Source: Clarireedia homoeocarpa
Lineage: Eukaryota; Ascomycota; Leotiomycetes; Helotiales; Rutstroemiaceae
Assembly: GCA_001465935.1 (NCBI GenBank)
Contig: LNKV01000035.1
Coordinates: 62,001-126,000 of the forward strand
Length of the DNA stretch: 64,000 nucleotides
Reading direction: 5' to 3'
Positions 45,843 to 58,090 of the stretch are shown here, piece after piece. Within the stretch, counting starts at the first letter, position 1, and each line of letters starts with the position of its first letter. The translations under genes and the position numbers were made by a program. A model generated the notes under the pieces. The model had not been told where the DNA came from. It saw only the letters and a program-made list of their open reading frames with translations, and ran no database searches.

Positions 45843-47854
45843 CTACTCAAGTGAGCTAATCTCTACGTCTTCTACCCTCCACATATACCACATGAATATG
45901 CTCCTATATTACTTGTATTAGCATCGTCCCGTCCAGTCCAGTTGACCAACTCTTTCGTATCTTATTCTCTTTAACCACAATCCTTTCTTTTCATTTCAAC
46001 TTCATTTCTCCCTCTCTTCTCCTTTCCTTTTCCCGTTCACTTCCTACACCATCTACACTCTTCCCGTACATACAAACCGCCCTTCTCCTCCCCCCGCTCA
46101 CCGAATCCATCCTTTTCCCCCTTCCTTTTCCCAAGTGCCATCCATGGTCATTCCCCCAAAAATACAAAAAACAAATCCGAAGAAAGCAGAAACCAAAAAA
46201 AAAATATTGATAATTAAAAAAACAGCAACTCACCTATAGGGACTAAACTTCTCCGCCATCTCCTCCATCTCCTTCTCGCCCATATACTTCCACTTCCCGC
46301 CCTTGCCGCCTTTCTTCAACTTCTCAACGTCTTTGCCGATTAAGCGCGCCATGCCTCTTTGTACGCCCTATGAGGGGGGCGAGGAGGAAGGTGTATATTA
46401 GTTTTTGTGAAATTGGTGTCTAAGGCAAGGAAAGAGGGCGCGAGGGTAAAGGGGAGTGATTGATTGAGTACAGATTGCGCGAACTAGTGAAAATGGCAAA
46501 AGGGAAAGGGGGTAGATAAAAGGTAGTGTAGTATAAAGCGAGGAAAATGAACATGAACATGAATACACCGCCGTAATGAGGATAGAGTGGTTTGGGAAAA
46601 TCACACTTACGAGATCGCCAGTGCTAAATACATCGAGTCGCTTGAGAGCAAAACATGCAAACATTTCAACGGACCAGCGGCCTAGACCGCGGATTTTGAT
46701 CAGTTCGGAGAAAACTTCTTCGTAGGGGGCGGAGAAGAGGAATTCGGTTGTTAGGGAACCTGGTGGTGGATGGGTTAGTCGGTTTTGGTTTTGGTTTTGG
46801 TTTCGGAGGGTTCTGAAGTAACGGCTTGGAACAAGAGACTTACCGGAATGGAAGGCGCTTGCGAGGCCTTGGATGTATTCTGCTTTCCGTTGCGACAGGC
46901 CGGCTGTGCGCAGGAGAGGTATTTCGGCTGAGGAGATGACTGAAGGAGGGGGGAAATAGTTAGATGGCGTGGGGTCGGGGGCAAAGAGGGCTATAAATTT
47001 GGCTTTTATAGATGCTGCTGCTGCTCCTGAGACCTGTTCAATTACACTGATTAGGTTCATTGTACCTCCATCATCTAAATATCTCAGGAGCCTTGAGGTA
47101 TTGCGAGATATCATACCTGCTGCGATATAATCCCACTGACTAGTGCTTGAAAAGGCTCAATCTCCTCCGCTAAACCTTCGGGTGAGAATATCCTACAAGG
47201 ATATTTATCAATCACGGGTTTAAGTTTCGGTTCGATCTTGATGAGATGCTCGACAGCTTTGGATAGGATATCCGTAGTGGAGAGTTTAATGGCCGGTGCT
47301 TTGGACGGGGAAATGGAATCCAGAGGGGGCCTGGTAATCAGGCGGTGCGTCTCGGGTGTTACGAGAGGTGCATTGGTCCCTAGGGGAAGTGCGAGACGCT
47401 CGAGCGGAACAGGATGTGCGTCGTTGTCGTCTGGGTTGTATGGATCGGACATTATGGTGGCGGCTGCCGGCGTGGGGGTTATCGGTGGTAGAATAGTTTG
47501 GGACTTGCTCTTGGTTCGTGGAGGAGTAGCGGGAGGTGGATCGCTGGCCGCGTGTTTGGATGACTTTGGCGCTGTTTTCTTCTTCTTGGGTGGAGCATCT
47601 CCAGATGGCGGGGCCGGCGAGTGGTCCTCGAATACGGCTTTTCGCTTCCTAGAAGCAGAGGCTTTCGTGGGCAGTAAAGAACCAGAGTCCTCTGGCACGG
47701 CAGATCTCGCTTTCCTGGCACTTGCACTTTTGGTAGTAACCCTATTGGTAGTCTTGGTAGCTTTTGCCACAGATGTATCAGTGGTAGCTGGATGGGAATC
47801 TTGCTCGGCCTTGACCGAAGCTGCACTGAGCCGGGCAGATCGCCTTGAAGACAT
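45843..47854 (-). CDS. MAG1: DNA-3-methyladenine glycosylase (HhH-GPD, Mag1-like)
   Basis: Base-excision repair enzyme removing alkylated purines in the nucleus. Exons 47854-47117, 47033-46844, 46759-46611, 46367-46234, 45903-45843; 423 aa. The first 110 residues are basic and Ser/Pro-rich with nuclear-localisation-like runs (PPKKKKTAPK). The catalytic region starts near 220 (FQALVSGIISQQVSGAAAAS, joined across intron 1). The helix-hairpin-helix is IKIRGLGRWSVEMFACFALK near 325-344; the catalytic Asp about 358 sits in DVFSTGDLG, completed by splicing to GVQRGMARLIG. The last exon codes for SIFMWYMWRVEDVEISSLE, the Trp-rich end typical of fungal members. The long N-terminal extension is less conserved. 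Divergent from ANP1. Confidence 0.9.
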
Positions 47855-48687
47855 CGCGATGTATCTTGTAGATGATATATTCAAGACTTTGGACAATGGT
47901 GAAGAAATTTGTGTAAATGGTTGGAGTCGCTGTAGCCTAATATCTACTTGTAAGCAAGAGGTAAGGTCATCTAGCTATTAATGCATTTACGTTTTGAATG
48001 GTTGCATAGCTTGACTCTGAACTCTTACATTCTTCGCCGCTGGACTTCAAACGAAAGCTCAGAGTTGATCCTACTCGTACACAAATAAATACCAAGTATT
48101 GTAAGGGAAGGATCCAAGCGGTTGGATGATGACGGAGTGGGAGCTTGCACGTGATGTCACTCCTTTTCATAAGCATGCGCTTGGAGACTAGACTGGTAAG
48201 AATTGGCAATGTAACATACTGATCATTATTATCGAACGGTTCGTCCTATCAAAACTATTGGAAAACCTGGAGTCGACTTTATCAGTCAACCGCCGAGAAA
48301 AAGGAAGCTGATTGGTTTTGTGGATTTCCTTTGCTCTAATCTGTTGATCTTTCCTGGCGACCCATCCCGTCCACGCCATCCCCCCTCAAAATTCTAAGAT
48401 TGCGAGTTCCGACGGCTCTCACTCGCTTAGGCATCTTGGCACAATTTCTTAATAGGTGCAGGCACTGAAGGCCACTGAACGGATCTCCCTGCCACTCGCG
48501 ATCTCTCACCATCTTCAATTTAAATCACTATTCTGGCCTCACGAGCTTGCGATCCGGCTCATTAATTCCCCTTCGCGACGATAAAGCCCGTCGAGCGCTT
48601 CCCTACTACTCTCGAATCTGCTGGCTCGAAATTGATACCACATATATCTAAGAAGCTGGTGGTTGTGAAGCCACAGGGGGTTTCGCC
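47855..48687. other. Divergent promoter region glycosylase / ANP1
   Basis: About 830 bp. One ATTGG (inverted CCAAT) box lies at about 48311. No repeat or extra gene seen. Confidence 0.45.
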
Positions 48688-50175
48688 ATGCTCGGTCCTA
48701 AAGGCGGCATAAATTGGAAGGCTACGAAGGCACAATTGCCGCCTGCAAGAGCGATATGGGTGTTCCTCACACGAACGCGATTTTTAGTATGCGTTGCGTT
48801 GGCCGGAGTTGTTCTGTTACTGTGGAGAGGAATCAGTACATCAGCTCAAGAGATGCAGAGGTAAGTACTCTCATGTGTCCGATTAGTTCAAATTTCAGAT
48901 GAATAGCATACTGATATTGGGACTACTTTGAAGGTATTATTGTTGGGGACCCTCGAAACCACCGATGCAGATGACACTGAATGAACAAGCCGACTGGAAC
49001 GCGCATTTACAAACTCCGGTTGTCTTCAACCACCACGAGCCGCTTGAGGTCAACTCCAGCACTATCAAACGAGTCGACCTTAACTCAATTCGTTCAACCC
49101 GAAAGGCAGTCGAGAACGAAGAACGGGTTTTGATCCTGACCCCTCTCCGGGATGCGGCGGCCTTCATTCCGAAATACTTCGATTTGGTATCTCTCTTGAC
49201 CTACCCTCATCATCTTATCGATCTTGCCTTCTTGGTTGGAGATTCTTCCGATGATACTCTTGCTCTTCTCGCCGCGGAGCTCAACCGAGTTCAGGAAGGA
49301 AAAGACACCGCCCCTTTCAACAGTGCCTTGATTGTCGAGAAAAACTTCGGTGCTAGCGTTGGCCAAACAGTCGAAGAACGACACGGCTTTGCCGCACAAG
49401 CGCCCAGAAGAAAACTCATGGCTCGTGCTAGAAATTATCTTTTGTCAGCAGCTTTAAAACCAGAACACTCATGGGTTTATTGGAGGGACTCAGATATCGT
49501 TGACAGCCCAGAGAAGATCATTGAGGACTTCATTGCGCATGATAGGGATATCATTGTGCCAAGTATGAACAAAACACCCCGCCAGAAATTTGTTAACTGA
49601 CTTTGGCAGATGTCTGGTTCCATCGATATGTCGACAATGTGGACATTGAAGGTCGATGTAAGTAGTCCATGTACTGGTTGCTGAATAGTTACTGATCTTA
49701 CTAGTTGACTATAATTCTTGGATCGAATCCCCAAAAGCGCTAAAGCTAGCATCAACACTCGGAAAGGACGATATCATTGTTGAGGGTATGTTCAGAGTTT
49801 GGAAACGCTTTAGGGGATTACACTGACGTTTCTTTCAGGATACAAGGAATATGATACTGGCCGCAGCTATATGGCTAAGATGGGCGATTGGCGATCAAAC
49901 AAAGACGAAGAAATTGAGCTAGACGGAATTGGCGGTGTCAACATTATTGTCAAGGCAGACGTCCATAGATCAGGTAAGAATAAATACATCACCACACACT
50001 TTTCAGGAATTAATAGCTCCCAGGAATTAACTTCCCTGCCTATGCATTCGAGAACCAGGCCGAAACAGAGGGTTTTGCCAAAATGGCCAAAAGGGCTGGT
50101 TATAAGGTTATTGGACTACCTAACTACGTTGTATGGCATCATGACACAGAAGAGAAGCCTGGAAACGCAGGATAA
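48688..50175 (+). CDS. ANP1: Mannan polymerase II complex subunit Anp1 (GT62)
   Basis: Golgi alpha-1,6-mannosyltransferase subunit of the Anp1/Van1/Mnn9 family, extending the N-glycan outer chain. Exons 48688-48860, 48934-49562, 49610-49657, 49705-49785, 49839-49973, 50024-50175; 405 aa. Type II topology: short basic tail, then membrane segment FLVCVALAGVVLLLW near 33-47. The GT62 core begins RVLILTPLRDAAAFIPKYF; DLAFLVGDSSDDTL; the DxD metal site is YWRDSDIVD near 241-249. NVWFHRYVDNVDIEGRFDYNSW is joined across two introns, and the C-terminus has GLPNYVVWHHDTEEKPGN. The last intron has two competing acceptors 24 bp apart, both followed by GAATTAA; only the second gives the conserved C-terminus. 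Divergent from the glycosylase, convergent with QCR7. Confidence 0.93.
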
Positions 50176-51340
50176 GTCACTACTGTATTGAAGGGACCGC
50201 TCGACCATGTCTTCACGCATATACGGGGTTTATAAGTGGGAATGAGATTTGGATTTAAAAACCAAATCGATGAAAGGCGAAAACACGAAAGATTCGAAGA
50301 TTTCCTTCGATATTCATTGTACCGAATTACCTTCTCCTTAGGGATGATATTTTGATTTTTCTGCGGAGTTTATTCAGGTGCCTTCCTCGAAATTCTTTTC
50401 TGTTACTGTCATGAAGATATGGGCAGCATACCACTGTAATAGAATGCCCATACTGTTTATGTTTTGTCAGTTTTCTATGGTGTGGAGTGTGGTGTGGGTA
50501 TTGGATGGTAAATGGGGGCTTGGAGGATAATGCAGGGCGGTTGTGCAATGTGCAAAGTCTATGGATAACGGGAATGGTGTGGTTTTGGAAGATAAATATC
50601 CCCCCAAAAATGGCAGGTCACTTTGGCCGGTGTTCCAATGTCTTCCCTTTTCTCTCTTTTTCCCTCTTATGTTGTTTACTCTTCTCTCTTTTCCTTATGG
50701 TGGCGCTTTGGACAAACATATGGATGGGGAAATGGGAAATAAGGGGTGGGGTAGCTGAGAGAACAAAGCTACTACTGATACTTCATGCACATTACCCCCT
50801 TGTTTGTTTTTTATATCTTGAGTTTGCCCATGGTTGATCCAAGGGGAAATATATGAGTGTGTGGGATGGATGGGACGATGGGATGGGATTAGGAATCACG
50901 AGACTTTTTGACTTGTGCGGAAAATGGTCATGGTTCTTTTCCTGTATATAATGCGTTTCCGGAGAATGACTATCATATATATATGATTTTTGATGTGCTC
51001 TTAATTGTGTGGGCTTCTTGTGAGATAACGCTCCAATGTGGTCTGCCCTCACTGCATAGTCTGCATCATATATGACGAGCAAACAGTTTATAGCAGAGTA
51101 ATTGCATGTTAATCAAGTTCCTGAGTCCGGGAATTGAACACTTCCTACAGACTGCAGTTGACCGAAGTCTCGAACATTCACAAGACCATAACATTGAGCA
51201 GGGTGACTGTTTATTTTTGACTTGAATCATCAACATGCTACAGTACAAGGCATCCCTTTCCCACGCTTTCACCAATGCAACGTCTAGAGTCCCAATCGTT
51301 CCAAATATACAATACCACTTCCTCAAAATCAACCCCTCCT
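50176..51340. other. Convergent 3' flanks of ANP1 and QCR7
   Basis: About 1.2 kb, T- and G-rich on the plus strand. Short frames only, none recognisable. Confidence 0.5.
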
Positions 51341-51928
51341 CTACTTCTTCAAGATGGTCAAAGACTCCAGGTCTGCACGTTCCTTGGCCTCTGCTTGGAT
51401 TTCTGCGATGATCGGTGAGAGGTATGGGTAGTCCTATAGAATATGTCTGTCAGGTGTTGTTTCGTAGAGTGAGAGTCGAAACCTGGAAAAGGGAACGTAC
51501 ATCTTCTGGCTTAGTTTGTTCCTCCTTGGGGAGAAGAGTGTGCGAAAGAGAGCACTATATCGTCAGTTTTATGTCCGAATCCAGAGCATAATTATGGAAG
51601 TAGCATACCTGCATAGCTCTTCTCATACGGAAAACACGGTCGTAAGCTTCCTTCTTCTCAAGACGGCTGATCGCAAGCAGGACAATTTCGGACTCTTCGG
51701 GGATCAAATCATCGGCTCTGCAAGGTAATACGCATTAGTTTTCTTTCTTCTTCATGCGACTGTCGTCCAAGAAATCCAATTGCGCAAGGGAAGGAAAGCA
51801 TTCTCCACGAACCTCAAGCCTAACTTCCTGTACCCGGCAGCGTCGACGTACCAGCTTGCCATAGGCTTCAGTATCTTATGGAGCCATGGCGTCTTCTTGG
51901 CGAACGTGGCGAACGATGGTGCAGACAT
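51341..51928 (-). CDS. QCR7: Cytochrome bc1 complex subunit 7
   Basis: Matrix-side subunit of respiratory complex III. Exons 51928-51813, 51717-51609, 51554-51501, 51433-51341; 123 aa (yeast 127). It reads MSAPSFATFAKKTPWLHKIL, then ASWYVDAAGYRKLGLRADDL (across intron 1), IPEESEIVLLAISRLEKKEA, RVFRMRRAMQ, SLSHTLLPKEEQTKPEDDYP and a helical end (IAEIQAEAKERADLESL), matching the family through its length. Intron 1 has a weak donor (GTTCGT) but is needed for the conserved junction. Exon 3 is only 54 nt. A CCAAT box lies about 135 bp upstream. Confidence 0.95.
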
Positions 51929-52899
51929 GGTGGGCGATGTGGTGTGTGGTGGATTGATTTACTACGTCGCTTTGCTACCTTTCTGAGATTCGGGATTGAG
52001 GTTCAAAATCGTTGATGGATGGGTGTATTAGTAAGCGAGGTAGCTAGGTTAGACGGCTGTTGATTGGTTGCGGAATGTAGGCTTTTCGGCGGGGGAATGT
52101 GTTGAACATGACCTCAACTTGTTCGAGGCTCTTTGTGTGAATGAGGACATGGACTTGGGACGGGAGTATGTTCTGCTGGTATCTACTAAAGTCTTTCTGT
52201 TTCTCCGTATAGCCTACTGTTTGTTTGCTTTGCGGTCAATTCTTCATCTTGTGCCGAATCCTTCGTATGTGCTGCTGTTGCTTCGGACCTCACTAACCAG
52301 GCGCTCAGTCGCGGCGACAGGGAGAGCACGAGAGGCTTGGAAATAAGGGTGCACCGGGAAAGACATAAGCCAATCACAGCTGTAGATCAATCATCTAATA
52401 CGGTGAGCCTTGAAGATAAAATAATCCTCACCTCACCTCACCTCACCTCGCCGCACTCGCACTCGCACTCGCACTCCCCCACTTTGTTCGAACCACCGTT
52501 AGGTCATCGTGTCCCACAGTAAGCTCTTGCACGGATTTGTTCCAAAGCCGGGCACCGGAATCCCGCTTCTCGTCCAGAAAATAACATACCCACTCCACTC
52601 TTCTTTCAAAGAAAACAATCTCATCTTGCAACAAATCCAAGGCATTCACCACTCTACGAACTCTTTCTGTGAAATTCCCAGGCAATTGTCAATGGACTGC
52701 GATAACCGTTAGCCGCTGTGTCACTGGCGTGCTGCGTGGGATCCTTCCCCGCACACCGGGACACGAGATTGCAAAAAAGTACCAAACGGCGACAATAAAG
52801 ATTAACGGCTCCACCCTTTTAAGCTGCATTACTTCTGCGCTGCAGCAGCCGAAGTAGCAGAAGCTCGAACAGATACTCGCGCCCATTATTCCAATTACA
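51929..52899. other. Divergent promoter region QCR7 / NAD carrier
   Basis: 970 bp between divergent starts. One inverted CCAAT at 52063-52067 and one CCAAT at 52370-52374. Short (CTCAC)n and (CACTCG)n arrays at about 52428-52477. Confidence 0.55.
52063..52067 (-). promoter_or_regulatory. CCAAT box upstream of QCR7
   Basis: ATTGG on the plus strand, so CCAAT on the QCR7 strand, about 135 bp before the start codon. Respiratory-chain genes are known targets of the HAP2/3/5 complex; use at this site is inferred. Confidence 0.4.
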
Positions 52900-54149
52900 A
52901 TGTCACATGAACGCAGCACGCCATCAGCGTCCGGATCTGAGGATTTTGCTTCCTCTCAACAATTCGCGAAGCCGTCGACTATAGGGTTTGGAGGGGTGGA
53001 TTCTCCGATTACAACTCTTGAGAGGATAGCCAGGACGAGGGCAGAATGGGAGTTTAATGCTTTCGCTGGGGCGGTGGGGGGATTCACTTCGGGAGTCGTT
53101 ACTTGCCCGTTGGATGTTATCAAGACGAAATTACAAGCACAAGGCGGTTTCAGAGCGCGTGCCAAGGGACCACATCCTGCCACGCAAGCAGTCTATAGCG
53201 GTCTACTGGGGACAGGACGAGTGATATGGAGGGAAGAGGGGTTGAAGGGATTATATAGAGGTCTTGGTCCGATTATACTTGGTTATTTACCTACTTGGGC
53301 AGTTTGGTTCACAATCTATGGTAGATCGAAGCAAGTATTTAGCCACCATACTGGTATGTGTTCCAGCTGTTAGAGCTGTTTGGGAGGAACAAGAGCTAAA
53401 AGTTTCCCACAGATAATCAGAACGTAGTCAATTTTTGGTCCTCGATAGTTGCTGGAGGTTCTTCAACGTTGGTTACCAATCCGATATGGGTAATAAAGAC
53501 TCGTTTAATGTCACAAGTCAGTCGAAAAGCCACAAATGGGGCCAGACCACCATGGCACTACCGCTCTACATTGGATGCCGCAAGGAAGATGTACAAGACC
53601 GAGGGAATTTTGTCATTCTACTCTGGTCTTACTCCAGCATTACTCGGACTGACACATGTTGCTATTCAATTTCCAACCTATGAATACCTGAAGAGAAAGT
53701 TTACTGGACAGGGAATGGGAGTATCCGCCGAAGGAGACAACAGCTCGCATCTGTTTGGTGTCCTCTCAGCAAGTGTGCTCAGTAAAATCATGGCAAGCTC
53801 TGCAACGTATCCTCATGAGGTAATACGAACACGACTTCAAACTCAGCAAAGATCTCTGCCATCGGCTTCATCAGAATACGGTGCATTCCGAGGAGGGCTA
53901 GAAGGACACCAACAAGGACTTCCCAACATTATCGTCAAAGAGGTGATACCAAGATATAAGGGTATCATTACGACTTTCAAGACTATTTTACGCGAAGAAG
54001 GATGGAGAGCATTTTATGCGGGGATGGGAACAAACATGATGCGAGCTGTTCCAGCAGCCACAACTACCATGCTCACTTACGAATATCTCATGCAACATCT
54101 ACACAAAGCAAAGGCTGAAGGCATACGGAAATCGGGAGGTGAATGGTGA
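52900..54149 (+). CDS. YIA6: Mitochondrial NAD+ carrier (Yia6/Ndt1-like)
   Basis: Inner-membrane solute carrier; the Yia6 group imports NAD+ into mitochondria. Exons 52900-53353 and 53413-54149; 396 aa. Three tandem carrier repeats, each with the PxD/ExxK/R-type signature: TCPLDVIKTKLQAQGG near 67, TNPIWVIKTRLMSQ in the middle, TYPHEVIRTRLQTQQ in the third. A Ser-rich N-terminal extension precedes FNAFAGAVGGFTSGVVTCP. The second repeat with Trp in NPIWVIKTRL points to the nucleotide/NAD carrier branch; a pyrimidine-nucleotide carrier is the main alternative. The intron has donor GTATGT and acceptor CCACAG. An insertion of about 30 residues in repeat 3 (SSEYGAFRGGLEGHQQG) is a mild oddity. Divergent from QCR7. 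Confidence 0.85.
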
Positions 54150-54663
54150 AGGCACTCCACGTGGATTGTACTCCAATGCTTAGAGATTCAAAGACGTCTC
54201 TGAAAAGCTTCAACCTCTTCGAATTGAGGGTATAATGACCAAAGAAATAATTTGGCCGTCATGGCATTTCATTGTTTAAGGCGTTCAGTCATGTAACTGG
54301 GCCATTGGCCAAAATGTGGTATTATCATGTGGTATCATGATGTGGTGATTGTACTTTTTTTTGTTGGAACATATTACAGACTCGCTCTGGATGATACCTG
54401 TTTGTGAGCAGGACCATGTACTTATATGTGGCCGCTAGGCTGTCAAAGCGATGATACTCTACACCGTGCTCGTTCTAGCATTTGCTAAATGATATGTGCT
54501 TTTGTGACGTAAAACACTCTGCATGCATGCCCCCCGCGCACATGCCCGACGAAATTCCATCCCAGACCGCAGGTCAGATTAGTTTCATTGACACTACCAA
54601 ACGCCTTTGCCATATCGCAATTCGTTAAACAACGTTTGTGTGCTTCCTTCCCATTAGATTTTC
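54150..54663. other. Convergent 3' flanks
   Basis: Between the NAD carrier and the small membrane protein. A repeated ATCATGTGGTATCATGATGTGG lies near 54325-54347. No gene seen. Confidence 0.45.
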
Positions 54664-55069
54664 TCAACTTTCACCGCCTTTTCCCCTGCCTACTCTCTCC
54701 CTGATCTTCTCTTCTGCTTCCGTTGTCCTTGGCCCCTGACCCTTCCCCATTCCTAGGTTTTCCCTCGCAGTTCCCAACAACTGCTTAACCGAGTTCTGTT
54801 CTTCTGGCGGCTCCAACTTTCCATGGCGTCTCAAATTCTCATTCTGCCAATTGATCTGGCCGCCGTCTGCTTCTCTATGCTTTTGCGCATTCTGTTTTGC
54901 CGCTCGAATTGAGGTGCGCGTGTATGTGAAAAGGAGAAGAGCCATTGTCGCAGCCGCGAGAGGGGCAGTGATGGTCTTGAGGAGGGGTTAGCAGCTGTGG
55001 TACGAGGGACAGACATGAAGGGAAAATAGGTACTCTGCTATTGAGATTGAATCTTCGTGGAGGAGCCAT
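54664..55069 (-). CDS. Small single-pass membrane protein, unknown
   Basis: Exons 55069-55034 and 54975-54664; 115 aa. The first exon gives MAPPRRFNLNSR, a short basic start; the intron (donor GTACCT, branch GCTAAC, acceptor TCAAG) joins it to TITAPLAAATMALLLFTYTR, one hydrophobic segment near residues 15-30. The rest is polar and charged (KQNAQKHREADGGQINWQNENLRRHGKLEPPEEQNS), ending Gly/Lys-rich. A basic N-terminus followed by one membrane helix resembles small mitochondrial inner-membrane proteins, but I do not recognise a family. It shares a 346-bp divergent promoter with MCP2. Confidence 0.68.
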
Positions 55070-55415
55070 CTTGACCCAATTGTACTACTACATGTGTTCC
55101 TTTTACACAAATTGAATAAATTCAAATTGGCATTTCAGTTCTTTGCGACGACTTAATCGAATGTTCTCTCACGATCAAACAAAATGGCCAAAGCTTTCCC
55201 CTGCAAAAAGCTGAGGAGACGTCATGTCATGCGATCAACAGGGATGCATGTTTTTGACAAGGGACTTTTATTTTTTTGTCGTGTGCACAACAATCCTCAA
55301 CATTTTTTTCCCCTTTTGCTTCGCGCATATATGACTATTTGACCAGCGGAAATGATGGTAAATTGAGTGAGTCGCCTCTGGCATAAATTGCGCGGAAAAG
55401 TCCGCATAGCTCAGC
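55070..55415. other. Divergent promoter small membrane protein / MCP2
   Basis: 346 bp, AT-rich with T runs at about 55269-55277 and 55300-55312. No other feature. Confidence 0.5.
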
Positions 55416-57307
55416 ATGAAGGGACTCAATCTGGGCTCGACTTGGCTAAGGATAGCGAACCCAAGTTCTAGGGCAGTTCCAATTCCACAGTGGACGTGCC
55501 GGAGTTGTACGCAGAAGGTGCCGCGGCGAACTTGGGGCCAAGGGCAGATTTCGCGGTATTCGACGGGTTCAGGGAGGTCGTATGGCTATAGGAATAATGG
55601 GAGGCGAAAAGGAGTTTTGATGGCTGCGGCGGTGGGAGGGGCGACTTTGACGGGCTTGGCTTTTACGGACGATGTGAGGCATGCTTATGAAGCGGTGGAG
55701 AGGACCGGAAGGGTAGTTAGTACGTTGTTTGTTTGTATTAATGAGTGAGTGGTTGATTACTCCTGAATTCTGCGTTTGGAGTTCGTAAACGGGGCAGGGC
55801 TAATAGGGATGGATATACAACAGTTACCGAGTCACATTGAACCATTATGAGAAGGTCGAGAGTGAAGAGGAGAAGGCAAAGATGTTGGGTGATTGCCATC
55901 AGAGGTGTGCAAACCGGACATTGAAAGTGCTGGAGAAGAATGGGAGTATATTCATCAAACTTGGACAACATCTGGTATGGAGCCAATGCCCCGAAATCGT
56001 AAATGCAATTGCTAACTGGGATTCTGCAGAGTGCTATGAATTATCTTTTACCTTTGGAATGGACGACGACTTTTATACCTCTACAGGACAAATGTCCTGT
56101 ATCTTCAATGGAATCGATAGAGAATATGTTCATGTCGGATACGGGCGAGCAGTTATCAGATTATTTTTCAGAATTTAACCCGCAACCGATTGGGGCGGCA
56201 TCTCTCGCGCAGGTACATTTGGCAACAGTGAAGGAGACGGGCCAGAAAGTAGCTGTGAAAATGCAGCATCCGAATTTGCAAGAATGGGCACCTCTCGACT
56301 TAGCTTTGACTAGATTTACTTTCTCGACACTGAAAAGGTTCTTCCCGGAATATGACCTGGAGTGGTTGTCCTCGGAGATGGAGGTTTCGCTGCCGATCGA
56401 ACTGGACTTTACTGAAGAAGGTAAGAATGCTTTGCGGACAAAGGAATACTTTTCGAAGATCCCAGAGTTACCATTGGTTATTCCTGATGTTTTATGGGCC
56501 AAGAAACGCATCCTGGTTATGGAGAATGTATCTGGCCACCGACCCGACGACCTCGCTTTCCTCGACTCCAATGGAATTGACCGCGACGAAGTTTCTGCTG
56601 CTCTCGCCCGTATCTTCAACGAGATGATCTTCGGTAATGGCGCGCCTTTGCACTGCGATCCGCACGGTGGAAATATCGCAATTCGTAAAAATAATACCCG
56701 CCGTGGCGCAAACTTCGACGTGATTCTTTATGACCACGGACTCTACCGCGACATCCCTCTCGATCTCCGCCGTTCATACGCCAAACTCTGGCTTGCAGTA
56801 ATAGATGCCAACGAGCCGCGCATGCGCAAATATGCTAAAGAAGTAGCCGGTGTAACCGATGAACAATTCCCTCTATTTGCCTCCGCCATCACGGGTCGCG
56901 ACTACCGCGTTCTCACCTCTGACGTCGCACAAGCGCGCTCCGAGGCAGAAAAGCAAAGCATCAATGAGGCACTAGGTGAAGGCATGTTGCAACAGCTTAT
57001 TCAGATGTTAGGGCAAGTTCCCAAGATCATCCTGCTGATTCTAAAGACCAACGATTTGACGAGGAGTTTGGATGAGAATCTACATACGAGACAGGGACCG
57101 GTGAGGACGTTTCTTATTCTGGCAAGGTATTGCTCGAGGACGGTTTATGAGGAACAGGTCGAGGAGATTGGGAAGAGAGGCAGTTTGTGGTGGCCAGCGA
57201 ATGGCGTGAGGCTGGTGTGGGCGTGGTTGGGGTTTTTGAGGGTGGAGTTAAAGTTGGAGGCTTTTGAGGTTTATTTGAGGGTTAGGAGGATGGTGGGGTT
57301 GGTTTGA
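55416..57307 (+). CDS. MCP2: ABC1/ADCK-family kinase-like protein Mcp2/Cqd2
   Basis: Mitochondrial inner-membrane UbiB-family protein; in yeast Mcp2 (Cqd2) influences coenzyme Q distribution and lipid homeostasis. Exons 55416-55744, 55824-55974, 56030-57307; 585 aa. The N-terminus is a basic presequence, followed by a membrane segment (LMAAAVGGATLTGLAFTDD). UbiB motifs follow in order: IKLGQHLSAMNYLLP (KxGQ-like, across intron 2); PIGAASLAQVHLA (Ala-rich loop); VAVKMQHP with Lys about 237; ELDFTEEGKNA with Glu about 284; HCDPHGGN with Asp about 370 and Asn about 375; and ILYDHGLYR with Asp about 395. Closest to the ADCK1/MCP2 branch, not Coq8. An alternative unspliced frame at 55837-56178 is an intron read-through. 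Confidence 0.9.
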
Positions 57308-58090
57308 GATATCGAAATCACTGGGCTAGAAGATGAAAAAAAGGAAGATCCTCTGTATAGAGTAGGTGGCTTGTTTTTATACATATAGATTAGACGGGGT
57401 GGTGATGGCTGTACTTGGATTGAAGCCTTATGATTGGGTCTTCTTTTTACTAACGTGCATAGATATGATAGACGATAGATAGACAGACAGGCGGCGGCTT
57501 TGTTAATACAGTTCTTTTTTTGTGTCGTCCCTGTTCATACTCTAATTGATATCTTCTTCTTCGGCATCTGCTGCCAAAAATGAGTCAGACCATTTACCCC
57601 TTGATTAGCGATGTAAGTGAAACATCCCAACATACAATATCTTCATCCACAATGCCAGTACAAGGCGTGGGCAGCAAACGACTGCATTCGAATTAGAGTA
57701 AATGAATCAAGGTAGAATTGATAGATATACAGGCACCAATGTTCGTTCCCTCGGTAAGTGTAGAAGTACGATGTTTGGGTGGATGAGGGCCTAAGGATCC
57801 ATCTCAAGAACAAACATGTGTGATTGATGTTGAGATGCAGAGTTGATTCATCTCATTTACAATAAGACGTGATCTCTAAACAAATGAACATGAAAATCAT
57901 AAGCCCGGATAGTTATTTAAGTAGCTCTCTCTATATACTATCTCCAGAGTATCTACACTCTTCACATATTTCTACTTAACTCCCTTACTATCTCTATCTT
58001 GAACACCCCCACAATCGAATAAATCGAGCAGAAACTCAAGACTACAAATATCGAAAAATACATTGACTATCCTGCATCCAACCATCAACC
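57308..58090. other. Intergenic, nothing recognised
   Basis: 3' flank of MCP2 and upstream region of a small gene. (ATAG/ACAG)n-like motifs at about 57471-57491. No gene seen. Confidence 0.45.

Noticed and set aside
55837..56178. Alternative MCP2 frame reading through intron 2
   Set aside because: It ends before the kinase-like motifs; splicing 55974 to 56030 gives the conserved KxGQ region.
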